This document shows, in pieces, positions 7,833-16,160 of a DNA stretch of 64,000 nucleotides. The stretch lies in NCBI RefSeq assembly GCF_001463765.1, contig NZ_BBWK01000040.1:1-64000 (forward strand), read 5' to 3'. A model generated the notes under the pieces. It was not told where the DNA came from and did no database searches. It saw only the letters and a program-made list of their open reading frames with translations. The translations under genes were made by a program, and so were the position numbers. Positions within the stretch are counted from its first letter, which is position 1. Each line of letters begins with the position of its first letter. This DNA comes from Aureimonas sp. AU4 (GTDB lineage Bacteria; Pseudomonadota; Alphaproteobacteria; Rhizobiales; Rhizobiaceae).

Positions 7833-9677
7833 TCAGCGCGCGATGCGCAGGCTGGAGATTTCCTCGGTGATGTCGGCGAAGGCGCGCGTCAGGTCCGCCG
7901 AGGAGCGCGCGTCGTAGTAGAGCTTGGCGCCCCGGCCCGTGATGCCGTTGGAGGCGCAGGCCCGCAGGCGGTCCTTGACCGGGCTTCCGTCCTTGAGGTC
8001 GAAGGCGATCGCGAAGATCACGATGCCGTCACTGCCATCCTCGTTGCGCCCGTCGGACTTGGCGTTCTCGCAGACTAGGGACATGTTCTCGTTCATCGCC
8101 GCGGTGACCTGCGTGATGTTGGCCTGCTTCGCGGTGGTCTTGACGGAATCGAACATGCGGCCGGGCCTTAACTGGCCAGAGTTCGGGAGCTTCGGGTCGC
8201 TTTGGAGGATCTGGGCGTAGCCGTAGGTTCCGTAGAGCGAATGCCCGGGGCTCGTCATCTCGACCTGTTGGCCGTTGCTGTAGGACGCATTGTAGGTGTT
8301 CTCGCCGTCCGTCATCAGGACCAAGACCTTAAGGTTGTCAGGGGTCTTTGCAGGTTTTCCCTCCGGAAACGGCTCGCGTGAACTGAGCGTGCGCCACCCC
8401 CAGGCCACGCCCTCCATGATGTTGGTGCCTCCCGATGCGACCATTCCGGAAATGGAGGAGAGGATGGTGGATTTCGTCTTGGAGAGGGGAGTGACGGGCT
8501 GTGTGTTGCAGACGAAGTCAGGCCCGGTGACGTAGTTGGCCGTGTTCTTCTGTCCGGTGAAGTAGCGGTTCATATCACGTTGCTTGAGGATCGCGTCCCT
8601 GTCGCTTCGAATGGTGTTGTCTGCCTTGATCCAATCATTCCCGAGGTTGGATGACATGTATGCCCAGTAGGCTTCCGCCGGCGCGAAGGTTGGAACGAAA
8701 AGCGTCGAAGGGTTGCGCTGCGTCGGTGCATCGTCGGTCACGGCGTAGCCGTTGGGCCGCGACATAACGCAACCGGGCCAGCTGCCTGCTCCCACCGCAT
8801 GATCATAAAGGTAGAAGCGGGTCAGCGCCTCCGTGCCGGGCAGCACCGTGAGACCGCTCGGGATCGTCTTCACCCAATACGGCGAGCCATAAGCATCGAA
8901 CACCTGGATGGCTTTCGGAAGCTTGCCGTCCGTCCAAGTCGACCAGTCGAAATCGTCGTGATGTTCCGGCGAGACGCCTTTCGTATCCATCCAGGAGGCG
9001 GAAGCGTACTTCGTCCCCACGTTCACCGCGCCCGAAAACGGCACCACCGAGATCGAGACAGGATACTGGACGTTGGAGGAGCTCGTCGCCATCATCTGGT
9101 TGACGAGATTGGTGGTCGCGGTCTTCAGCGTCGAGATCTTGCTCGTGCCGCCGCCCGTCGGCGGATCCTTCATCGAGCCCGAGTTGTCGAGCACCAGCGC
9201 CAGCTCGATCGAGCGGTTCTGGATCACGATCTCGCTCTCGCGCTGCAGCGTGCGCGAGCTCTGGACGTCGCCCCCGATCAGGCGCTGGATCGCGGGCCCG
9301 AAATACTGCGGCACCTGGCGCTCGGCCGAGACCTTGAGCACGTTGTTGCCGTTCTCCAGCACCACGCCGTCGAAGCTGAACGTGGTCGGCATGGCAGTGT
9401 TGGTGCCGAGATTGCTGTTGAAATAGCCTTCGGCGATCCGCTTCAGCTCGTCCTTGTTCTGCGTCCGACCGTATTCCTTCGCGGCGGCCAGGGCGCCGGC
9501 GTCGAGCGCGTGCTGCAGCGCGACCCCTTGCGCCTGCAGGTTCGTCATGTCGACCGCCACCCCCGTGGCGGCGACGAGCACGGGGGCGCAGATCGCGAAG
9601 ATCATCGCGACGTTGCCGCGCCGGTCGGTTGCCAGACGCCGCAAAGACAAGAGGGCAGCAAACGAGCGCCGGTTCAT
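7833..9677 (-). CDS. TadG-like pilus assembly protein with vWA domain (first triad)
   Basis: A 614-residue protein with an N-terminal membrane anchor (about residues 22-44, after DRRGNVAMIF) typical of TadE/TadG-type pseudopilin-like proteins. A von Willebrand factor A domain follows with an intact MIDAS start D164-N-S-G-S168. It should be anchored in the inner membrane with the vWA domain in the periplasm. It is the last gene of a tadE-tadE-tadG operon, overlapping the upstream gene by 4 bp. A paralogous triad lies at 56,983-59,599. No tad ATPase, secretin or flp pilin is in the window. Confidence 0.85.
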   Translation of the reverse strand: MNRRSFAALLSLRRLATDRRGNVAMIFAICAPVLVAATGVAVDMTNLQAQGVALQHALDAGALAAAKEYGRTQNKDELKRIAEGYFNSNLGTNTAMPTTFSFDGVVLENGNNVLKVSAERQVPQYFGPAIQRLIGGDVQSSRTLQRESEIVIQNRSIELALVLDNSGSMKDPPTGGGTSKISTLKTATTNLVNQMMATSSSNVQYPVSISVVPFSGAVNVGTKYASASWMDTKGVSPEHHDDFDWSTWTDGKLPKAIQVFDAYGSPYWVKTIPSGLTVLPGTEALTRFYLYDHAVGAGSWPGCVMSRPNGYAVTDDAPTQRNPSTLFVPTFAPAEAYWAYMSSNLGNDWIKADNTIRSDRDAILKQRDMNRYFTGQKNTANYVTGPDFVCNTQPVTPLSKTKSTILSSISGMVASGGTNIMEGVAWGWRTLSSREPFPEGKPAKTPDNLKVLVLMTDGENTYNASYSNGQQVEMTSPGHSLYGTYGYAQILQSDPKLPNSGQLRPGRMFDSVKTTAKQANITQVTAAMNENMSLVCENAKSDGRNEDGSDGIVIFAIAFDLKDGSPVKDRLRACASNGITGRGAKLYYDARSSADLTRAFADITEEISSLRIAR

Positions 9678-10228
9678 TGGGGCGTGACCTCCGAGCTCTT
9701 GCGCGGGCGGTAGAGTGCGGTCTTCTCCAGCGTCACCGGTCCGATGATGCCGCCGTAGCCGATGACCGGCCGGTAGGCGTAGGTGGCGGTGGAAACGACG
9801 AAGTAGCTGTCGGTGAATCCCGACAGGCCGGTGGGAATCGTGAACGTGGCTCCGGCCGCGTCGGGCGTCGCGCTGCCGCTCACCTTCGACCAGTGAACCG
9901 TGCCCTTGCCGTTCGCATCGACCCGGACCGCCGTCACCTTGATGGCGAGCGGCGCGATGGCGAAGGGGTTCATCACCGCCGAGGAGATGGCGAAGATGTT
10001 GTTCATCGAGGTCGTGTCGATGGTCTTCACCCGCGTGACGAGGTTGCCGACCGTGTCGGCCGTGGCGGCCACCTTGGCGTCGGCGTTCAGGAACTGCGTC
10101 AGCTCCGCCGTGCCGAGATAGAAGACCAGCATCACGGGCAGGATGAGCGCGAACTCCACCGCCGCGACCGCCCGCCGGTCGCGCCAGAAGCGCCGCGCCA
10201 CGCGAACCGGGCGCGGCGCCCTCAGCAC
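9674..10228 (-). CDS. TadE-like pilus protein (first triad, middle gene)
   Basis: A 184-residue minor pseudopilin-like protein. The diagnostic N-terminus is the TadE-type helix with AVAAVEFALILPVMLVFYLG, preceded by a short basic stretch. I start at the GTG at 10,228, because it overlaps the stop of the upstream gene in the usual coupled manner. The frame stays open to 10,351, but the extra residues lie entirely inside the upstream gene. Its function is presumed to be in a Tad-type pilus or secretion envelope complex. Confidence 0.8.
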   Translation of the reverse strand: MLRAPRPVRVARRFWRDRRAVAAVEFALILPVMLVFYLGTAELTQFLNADAKVAATADTVGNLVTRVKTIDTTSMNNIFAISSAVMNPFAIAPLAIKVTAVRVDANGKGTVHWSKVSGSATPDAAGATFTIPTGLSGFTDSYFVVSTATYAYRPVIGYGGIIGPVTLEKTALYRPRKSSEVTPQ

Positions 10229-10863
10229 GTCGATCTCGTCGAGGCGGCCGTGCCGAACGGCTCGTTCATGAAGGCGGCCATCGCGAAGATCGTCGCGTTG
10301 CCGTTGGTGTCTTCCGCCAGCTTCTGCAGGAACCCGGTGACCCAGGGCCACGCGTAGAAGGCCCGGACCACGGTGATGTTGTCCTGGGCGCCGGGATCGA
10401 AGCAGAAGCCCGTGTCGTCGACGTCACCGAGCTTGAAGGGCACGTCGGTCGGGATCGCGCCGAAGGTCGGGTAGGTGCGCATGTCGATCTTCAGGCGGTC
10501 GCAGGACAGAAGGAACGACACGTCGGCGCACAGCTCCGACCGGAACGTCGCGGGCGTGATGTCGCGCGTCTGCATCTGGCCGGTCAGCACCTCGCGGGCC
10601 GCATGATCCACGGCGTTGCGCAGGACGACGTTCGCACCCGACACGATCGCCGTCTCGATCGAGGCGAAGAGGACGAAGAAGAAGGGAAGCGCGATCAGCG
10701 CGAACTCGATCGCCGCCGCTCCACTCCGGTGACGTGCGAATGTTCGCAGGAGACCTTCGCGTCTGGGAATGCTGGCCGTCATTCCGGCAGTTAAAGACGC
10801 AGCCGTTACCAGTTTCTTGAATCCGACCCTCTGATTGTCGGCAGCGGTCGGTTTCGACGCCAT
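10222..10863 (-). CDS. TadE-like pilus protein (first triad, first gene)
   Basis: A 213-residue protein with the TadE-type transmembrane helix preceded by HRSGAAAIEFALIALPFFF. The C-terminal part has several cysteines that could form disulfides in the periplasm. It is the first gene of the triad and overlaps the next one by a few bases. An internal ATG at 10,782 would give a 186-residue form that starts closer to the helix and nearer the usual family length. Neither start has a strong ribosome-binding site. Confidence 0.78.
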   Translation of the reverse strand: MASKPTAADNQRVGFKKLVTAASLTAGMTASIPRREGLLRTFARHRSGAAAIEFALIALPFFFVLFASIETAIVSGANVVLRNAVDHAAREVLTGQMQTRDITPATFRSELCADVSFLLSCDRLKIDMRTYPTFGAIPTDVPFKLGDVDDTGFCFDPGAQDNITVVRAFYAWPWVTGFLQKLAEDTNGNATIFAMAAFMNEPFGTAASTRSTC

Positions 10864-11043
10864 CCTACGCCGTGGGACCGGGCGGATGTCCGGAACGGGA
10901 CTCTACGGCGACGGGCGCACCACCCGTCGAGGATCGATCGCCTCGATAGGAGGGTTGAATTTGTCCGCCGCAGCGCCCTTGGAGATTGTGGCGGACCTGC
11001 TATCCTTGCCCCGGGCTTGCCACATTTTCAGCGGGGTTCGGCG

Positions 11044-13980
11044 GTGCGGACGATGGTCGGGGCAGGTCTTGCCGCGTGGCTGCTGACGGGCGCCCTGGCG
11101 TCGCCCGCCAAGGCGGAAGGAAACTTCGCCGGTTTCATCGGCGCGGTTCTGCGGGAGATGGCGACGGAGGGCGAGCGCCCGGTGCCCCGGCGCAACGCGG
11201 CGCCTGCCCGGCGCGCGCCGGTGAGCGACAAGCGCTGGCTGGTGATCGCCAGCCGCGAGGGGCCGGAAGAGGCCGTGGCGCTCGCCGAAAGCTTCGGTCC
11301 GACGCTCGGGCCCACCCTCGTCATGCTCAGCCGCAACGGTCGCTACGCGGTTCTGGCCGGAACGCTCGCCAAGGATCGCGCGAAGATCAACCTGGAGACG
11401 CTGAAGGCCATTCGGCTGATCCCGCAGGACAGCTTCCTGTCCGACGGCCGGAACCTCGAGCGCGTCGTCTGGCACTCATTTCCCGAGAACAGCTCGCTCG
11501 ACCTGATGACGCGCCCCGCCTACCGGCAGTCGGTCCGCCGCCTCCAGGCCTCGTTCCACCGCCTCGGCCTCTATGACGGGCCGGTCGACGGGCTGATCGG
11601 TGTCTCCACGGCGGACGCCTTCGCGCGCTTCGAGACGCGCTTCGGCACGCCCGGCGGCGAGCGGCTGGACGACTATGCGCTCGCCCGGATCGAGGAGACG
11701 GCGGTGGACGGCTTCGGCTCGCCCACGGAGCGCATGGCCGCGCAGGCCGGCGGCTTCGCGGACGCGGCGAGCTTCGGCGAGGCGCGGGCCGGCGGCTTTC
11801 CGTCCGCCTCGAGCTTCAACGAGGCCCGCGCCATGGGCTTTCGAACCCGGCAGGACTTCGACGACGCGGTGGCCGGCGGCTTCCGCTCGAGCGACGAGTT
11901 CGTGCGCGCCCGGGCCGGCGGGTTCCAGAGCGCCAGCGCCTTTTCCGAGGCGCGGCGCGAGGGTTTCGACACGGCGCGCGAGTTCAAGGCCTTCCGCGCC
12001 TCCGGCTTTCGCGACGCGTCGGCCTTCCGCGAGGCGGCGCGCGCGGGCTTTGGCGACGAGGCGAGCTGGCGCGCGGCGCGGGCCAAGGCCCTGAAGGACG
12101 CGCGCGAGACCGCCGACGCCAGGCTGTCGGATGCCGACGCTTTCCTGCGCCTCAACCCCGGGAGCGCGAACCTCCTGTCGATCGCCAAGGCTGCGGCCGA
12201 GCTGAAGGCGGCGAGCGGCACGAGCGATCCCGACGCCGTCACCGCCGCGACCGCCCGGCTCGGCGACGCGCTGGCGGCGGAGGGCGGGTTCGCCGCCTTC
12301 GCCGCCCAACGCGCGGCGGAGCGGGAGGCGGCAGAAAACCTTCGTCGCGACGAGCTCCGCACCGTGCTGGAGCGCGACCGGGCGGGCCTGTCGGCCTGGG
12401 TCGCCGCCCATCTCACGGCGCCCGCGCTTCCCGACGTCGTGGCCGAACTCGACCGGCTCGGCCGCGACCGGGAAAGTCCCGAGATCGCGACGCTCGACGA
12501 GGCGCACCGGCGCGTCGGGGCGCTCCTGCGCGAGAAGGGCCTGGAAGCGCAGGTCGAGCTCCTGCAACGCCCGGCCGCCGTCTCGCCGCAAGCCGAGGCG
12601 GGCGGCGCGCTCGCCAAGGCCGTGGTCCGCACGCCGCTCAACGCCGTTCTTCTCGAGGGCGGGCGCGAGGAGGTCGTGGTGCTTTATAACGCCGACCCAC
12701 GCGCCCCCTCGCTCAGCCGCAACCTTCGCGGCGACTTTTCCTTCCGCACCGGCACGGCCGCGCTCTGCACGCTCGGCGTGGAGCGCACCGCCGCCCTTCG
12801 CGGCGCGCTGGAGGCGGCGCTGGCCCCGAGCGGGGCGCAGACGCTCGACCTCGCGGAGGCCGATTGCGCGAGCCGCGACCTGGCGGAGCGCGATCTCCTG
12901 ATCCTGGAGCGCGGGCGCTTCCTGGATGCGCCGACCGCCTTCGCGGTGCCGGTGCTGGAAGCGCTGGAGGCGGGACGCCTGCGGCCCTATCCCGCCCTTG
13001 CCTTTGCGGAACTGCGCGGGCGGGTCGAGGCCGACGAGGCGCTGGCGGGCGAGATCGAGCGCGACCTGCAGGGCGGCGGACGGGCGGGCTTCGGCGCGGT
13101 GCTCGCGCGGCGCGGCGCGGTTTGCGCGGTGGAGGCCGAGCCGCCCGCCCTGCACGAGCCGACCCTGCGCGAAGTGGCGCGCCTCGCCCACCGGGGCGCG
13201 GGCGAGCTGCCGATCCGCCCGATGTCGGCGGAGGATGCCTTCCAGGCGGCCCGTCGCGGCGAATGCGGTGCGATCTACGCCGAGGGGCCGACGCTCGCCT
13301 CGGTGAGGGAGGCGCTTCTGCGCGAGAACGAGACCGTGGCCGTCGCCCCCGTCTGGCTGGCGCCCAAGGCGATCGAGGAGCGCCGCGCCACGCTGGCGCA
13401 GGAGGAGGACGCCCGGCGGGCGAGCGCGGAGGCGCGCCGTCTGGCCGCCGACGCCGAGCGGGCCGACGCCGAGCGGACGCGGCAGCGGCTCGCGGAAGGT
13501 GCCGAGGCGCGCGAGCGGGAGCTGCGCGCGCGGCACGCAACCGAGGCGGCGACACTTCTGAACCGCTTCGCACCCCTGATCGAGCACTTCGTACGCGGCG
13601 ACGGCTTGCCCGCCGATCGCAACCGGCTGGCGGCGCTGTTCCCGCAATTCGCCGCGTGGCGCGACGGCCTGTCGGCCGACGCCTGGGAGCCGATCGAGAC
13701 CAAGAGCACGCTGGTCGACTACGGCATGGCGCGCTGGCAGGGCCGCGCCGTCGAGGCGGTCGCGCTGGAGACACGCGTGCGCACGCAAAGCCGCGAGCGC
13801 GGCGCCTATGCGGACCACTGCTTCCGCTTCGCCGTGGTCGCGGACGCCGAGTTCAGCATGGACCGCGACCCGTTGGAAACCGATTGCGACGCGGGCGAGG
13901 AGGACTTGGGAAAGTGGGCGCTCGGCCATGAGCTGGCGAGCCGCTGGCGCGCGCGCGCAGAGGCGTCCGCGACACCCTGA
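11044..13980 (+). CDS. Large exported protein with peptidoglycan-binding-like domain, eight 14-residue repeats and coiled coil; unknown function
   Basis: About 978 residues from a GTG at 11,044; a TTG at 11,017 and an ATG at 11,053 are alternatives. A signal peptide (MVGAGLAAWLLTGALASP) is followed by a domain with conserved RWLVIASR, then a peptidoglycan-binding-1-like helix bundle (VRRLQASFHRLGLYDGPVDG). Next come eight contiguous 14-residue repeats of the form A-G-G-F-x5-F-x2-A-R (11,746-12,081). The remainder is Ala/Arg-rich and includes a charged coiled coil at about 13,380-13,560. The C-terminal domain has several conserved-looking aromatic residues. I do not recognise the whole protein. 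A cell-wall-associated periplasmic role is inferred from the signal and the PG-binding domain. It diverges from the tad triad. Confidence 0.8.
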   Translation: MRTMVGAGLAAWLLTGALASPAKAEGNFAGFIGAVLREMATEGERPVPRRNAAPARRAPVSDKRWLVIASREGPEEAVALAESFGPTLGPTLVMLSRNGRYAVLAGTLAKDRAKINLETLKAIRLIPQDSFLSDGRNLERVVWHSFPENSSLDLMTRPAYRQSVRRLQASFHRLGLYDGPVDGLIGVSTADAFARFETRFGTPGGERLDDYALARIEETAVDGFGSPTERMAAQAGGFADAASFGEARAGGFPSASSFNEARAMGFRTRQDFDDAVAGGFRSSDEFVRARAGGFQSASAFSEARREGFDTAREFKAFRASGFRDASAFREAARAGFGDEASWRAARAKALKDARETADARLSDADAFLRLNPGSANLLSIAKAAAELKAASGTSDPDAVTAATARLGDALAAEGGFAAFAAQRAAEREAAENLRRDELRTVLERDRAGLSAWVAAHLTAPALPDVVAELDRLGRDRESPEIATLDEAHRRVGALLREKGLEAQVELLQRPAAVSPQAEAGGALAKAVVRTPLNAVLLEGGREEVVVLYNADPRAPSLSRNLRGDFSFRTGTAALCTLGVERTAALRGALEAALAPSGAQTLDLAEADCASRDLAERDLLILERGRFLDAPTAFAVPVLEALEAGRLRPYPALAFAELRGRVEADEALAGEIERDLQGGGRAGFGAVLARRGAVCAVEAEPPALHEPTLREVARLAHRGAGELPIRPMSAEDAFQAARRGECGAIYAEGPTLASVREALLRENETVAVAPVWLAPKAIEERRATLAQEEDARRASAEARRLAADAERADAERTRQRLAEGAEARERELRARHATEAATLLNRFAPLIEHFVRGDGLPADRNRLAALFPQFAAWRDGLSADAWEPIETKSTLVDYGMARWQGRAVEAVALETRVRTQSRERGAYADHCFRFAVVADAEFSMDRDPLETDCDAGEEDLGKWALGHELASRWRARAEASATP
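11746..12081 (+). repeat. Eight tandem 42-bp units encoding 14-residue repeats
   Basis: Eight back-to-back units each encode 14 residues with Gly-Phe at positions 3-4, an aromatic (mostly Phe) at position 10 and usually Ala-Arg at 13-14. Examples are AGGFADAASFGEAR, AGGFPSASSFNEAR and AGGFQSASAFSEAR. The period is exact through all eight units with no insertion. DNA identity between units is modest, so the repeats are old and kept at the protein level. Confidence 0.9.
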
Positions 13981-13997
13981 ACCTCAGCCAGGGCCTT

Positions 13998-14023
13998 GGC
14001 CGAGGCGCGTCTTCGCCTCGGCC
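13998..14023. terminator. Bidirectional hairpin terminator
   Basis: A perfect 10-bp stem (GGCCGAGGCG / CGCCTCGGCC) with a 6-nt loop lies in the 54-bp gap between convergent genes, the repeat protein and the GH15 hydrolase. There is no long T tract. Confidence 0.55.
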
Positions 14024-14034
14024 GGAAAGCGGCT

Positions 14035-15879
14035 TCAGACCGCGTGGCCCGACAGCGTCGCGGCGGCCTGGATCAGGGCGAGGTGCGTCAGCCCCTGCGG
14101 CATGTTGCCGAGAAAGGCGTGGGTGCGCGGGTCCATCATCTCGGGCAGCGTTCCCGCGCCCTTGCCGTGGTCGAGCACCCTGGCGAGCGCCTCGAAGCGC
14201 TCTCTGGCCTCGTCCTGGTGCCCCAGCAGCGCCAGCGCCTCAATCACCCAGAACGAGCAGGCGATGAAGCAGCCCTCGTCCGCCTCCACGCCGTTGTAGC
14301 GGTGGTGCAGCGCGCCGCGGCCGAGGTCGCGGTCGATGGCGCGGATGGTCTTCTCCAGCCGGTCGCGCCCGTCGAAGCCGAAGCGCACCGCGAGCGCGAG
14401 GCTGGCGTCGAGCTTCGAGGTGCCGGGATACATCGTGTAGGCCTGCAGCTCCTCGGACCAGCAGTTCTCCTCGATCCAGCCAAAGATGCGGTCGCGCGCC
14501 CGCTCCCAGCGCGGGCGGCAGGTGCCGGGAATGTGGCCGCCCTCGGCCAGTTCCACGGCGCGCGCCAGCGCCTGCCAGGCGCTGATCTTCGACATGGTGT
14601 AGTGCTCGAGTTCCTCGAGCTCCCAGATGCCTGCGTCCTTCTGGCGCCATTGCTCGGCGCACAGATCGGCGGTCTCGGCCAGGATGCGGCCCGAGTTCGG
14701 GTCGAGCACGTGTCCCGCCGCCACGAAGCGCGCGGCGGTCTCCATGATGTCGCCGTAGACGCCCAGCTGCAGCTGATCGGCGGCCTGGTTGCCGCTGTGG
14801 ACCGGGCTGGAATTGCGATAGCCCGGCAGGTCGATCTCCCGCATCTCGCCGAGCAGGCGCCCGTCGAGCCGGTAGCAGACCTTCGGCCCGTGCTCGCCCA
14901 GCCGCTTGATCAGCCAGGCGAGCGCGGCCTTGGCCTCGCTCATCGCGCCGATGCGCATGAAGGCCTTGATCGTGTAGGAGGCGTCGCGCACCCAGGCGTA
15001 GCGGTAGTCGTAGTTCTTCGGTCCGCCGATGCCCTCGGGCAGCGAGGTGGTTGCGGCCGCCGCGATGGCGCCGGTCGGCGAGTAGAGAAGAAGCTTCAGC
15101 GCCAGCGCCGAGCGCAGGACCAGCGGGCGATACAGCCCGTCGTAGCGGATGCCGCGCGACCACTCGCACCATTCGTCGTGGGTCGTGTCGAGGCGCGCGT
15201 CGATCGTCTCGATCGGCTCCACCACGAGCGGCTCGTTCTCGCCGGCCAGGATCGCCACGAGCTCGCGCCCGCCCGCCGCGACCTCCAGCGTGCCCCGGAC
15301 GCCGTCGTCGGTCTCCTCGTCGACAGCGACGCCATCGCTCACGCGCAGCAAGCCCATCACCTCGCCGGCATGGAAGGTCGTAGCGTTCGAGTTGGTCTGG
15401 ATGAAGGGGCAGATCGAGTCCGCCCGCGTTCCGAAGCGCAGGTGGAAGGCGAGGCGCACATGGCCCGCCACCCCTTCCACGCGCCGCGCCAGCTCCACCC
15501 AGGGCAGGCGGCCGGCGCTGGACGAGTTCAGCGCCTCGACCACGCGCACGCGCCCGCTCATGGTCGTGTACTCGGTCTCCAGGACGTTGGAGTCCTCGCG
15601 GTAGCGGCGCGTGGCGGTGAAGGGCTCGTCGGGGGCCAGCACGAAGCAGCCGCCTCGCCTCTCGTCGAGCAGGCGGTCGAAGAGCGGCGGCGTGTCGAGG
15701 TTGGGCGCGCACATCCAGTCGATCGAGCCGTCGATGCCGATCAGCGCCACGGTGCGCCCGTCGCCGATCGCGGCATAGGATTCGAGCGGCAGGAAGCCGT
15801 CGCGCCGGCGGTCGGCGGCGGGGTTCTCGCTCGCCGTCTCCTCGCACATCGCGCCGTCGGCGGGGGCATCGTCCCTCAT
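14035..15879 (-). CDS. Glycoside hydrolase family 15 protein (glucoamylase/trehalase type)
   Basis: A 614-residue GH15 enzyme. The N-terminal super-sandwich domain begins with the typical FLPLESYAAIGDGRTVALIG and DGSIDWMC, and the (alpha/alpha)6 barrel carries YDYRYAWVRDASYTIKAF. The general-acid region is seen as AGIWELEELEHYTMSKISAW, and the second catalytic region as GTSKLDASLALA. Bacterial proteins of this type without a signal peptide are often cytoplasmic trehalases or dextran/maltodextrin hydrolases. The exact substrate is unknown. The start overlaps the upstream small gene by ATGA, implying translational coupling. Confidence 0.9.
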   Translation of the reverse strand: MRDDAPADGAMCEETASENPAADRRRDGFLPLESYAAIGDGRTVALIGIDGSIDWMCAPNLDTPPLFDRLLDERRGGCFVLAPDEPFTATRRYREDSNVLETEYTTMSGRVRVVEALNSSSAGRLPWVELARRVEGVAGHVRLAFHLRFGTRADSICPFIQTNSNATTFHAGEVMGLLRVSDGVAVDEETDDGVRGTLEVAAGGRELVAILAGENEPLVVEPIETIDARLDTTHDEWCEWSRGIRYDGLYRPLVLRSALALKLLLYSPTGAIAAAATTSLPEGIGGPKNYDYRYAWVRDASYTIKAFMRIGAMSEAKAALAWLIKRLGEHGPKVCYRLDGRLLGEMREIDLPGYRNSSPVHSGNQAADQLQLGVYGDIMETAARFVAAGHVLDPNSGRILAETADLCAEQWRQKDAGIWELEELEHYTMSKISAWQALARAVELAEGGHIPGTCRPRWERARDRIFGWIEENCWSEELQAYTMYPGTSKLDASLALAVRFGFDGRDRLEKTIRAIDRDLGRGALHHRYNGVEADEGCFIACSFWVIEALALLGHQDEARERFEALARVLDHGKGAGTLPEMMDPRTHAFLGNMPQGLTHLALIQAAATLSGHAV

Positions 15880-16064
15880 GCGCTTGCCCGCCCGACCAGG
15901 AAGACCCGCTCCGCCGCCGCGCGCTCGGCCGCCTCGCGCGCCCCGCCGCCGGCCGTCAGCTCGCGCACGGCGTCGCGAAATCGCTCGATCTCGCAGGGCG
16001 AGGGGCGCAGGACGAGGTTGAAGCGGAGGGTCATCCGGTCTCGAAGGTCGGGGTCGTGAAACAT
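15876..16064 (-). CDS. Small hypothetical protein coupled to the GH15 gene
   Basis: A 62-residue protein I do not recognise. It has an N-terminal beta-like stretch (MTLRFNLVLRPSP) and an Ala/Arg/Glu-rich helix. It overlaps the GH15 start by 4 bp (ATGA), the main reason to believe it is translated. The internal ATG at 16,034 is an equally good start and would give 52 residues. Neither start has a clear ribosome-binding site. Confidence 0.45.
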   Translation of the reverse strand: MFHDPDLRDRMTLRFNLVLRPSPCEIERFRDAVRELTAGGGAREAAERAAAERVFLVGRASA

Positions 16065-16160
16065 GGCCGGACCGAAGTGGCGCGGCAGCGGGGTTTGTCA
16101 GGCTCGGCGCGACACTTTCGCATCGCGTCGATCCGGCCTCGGGTCAGGTCGGGAACGGCG

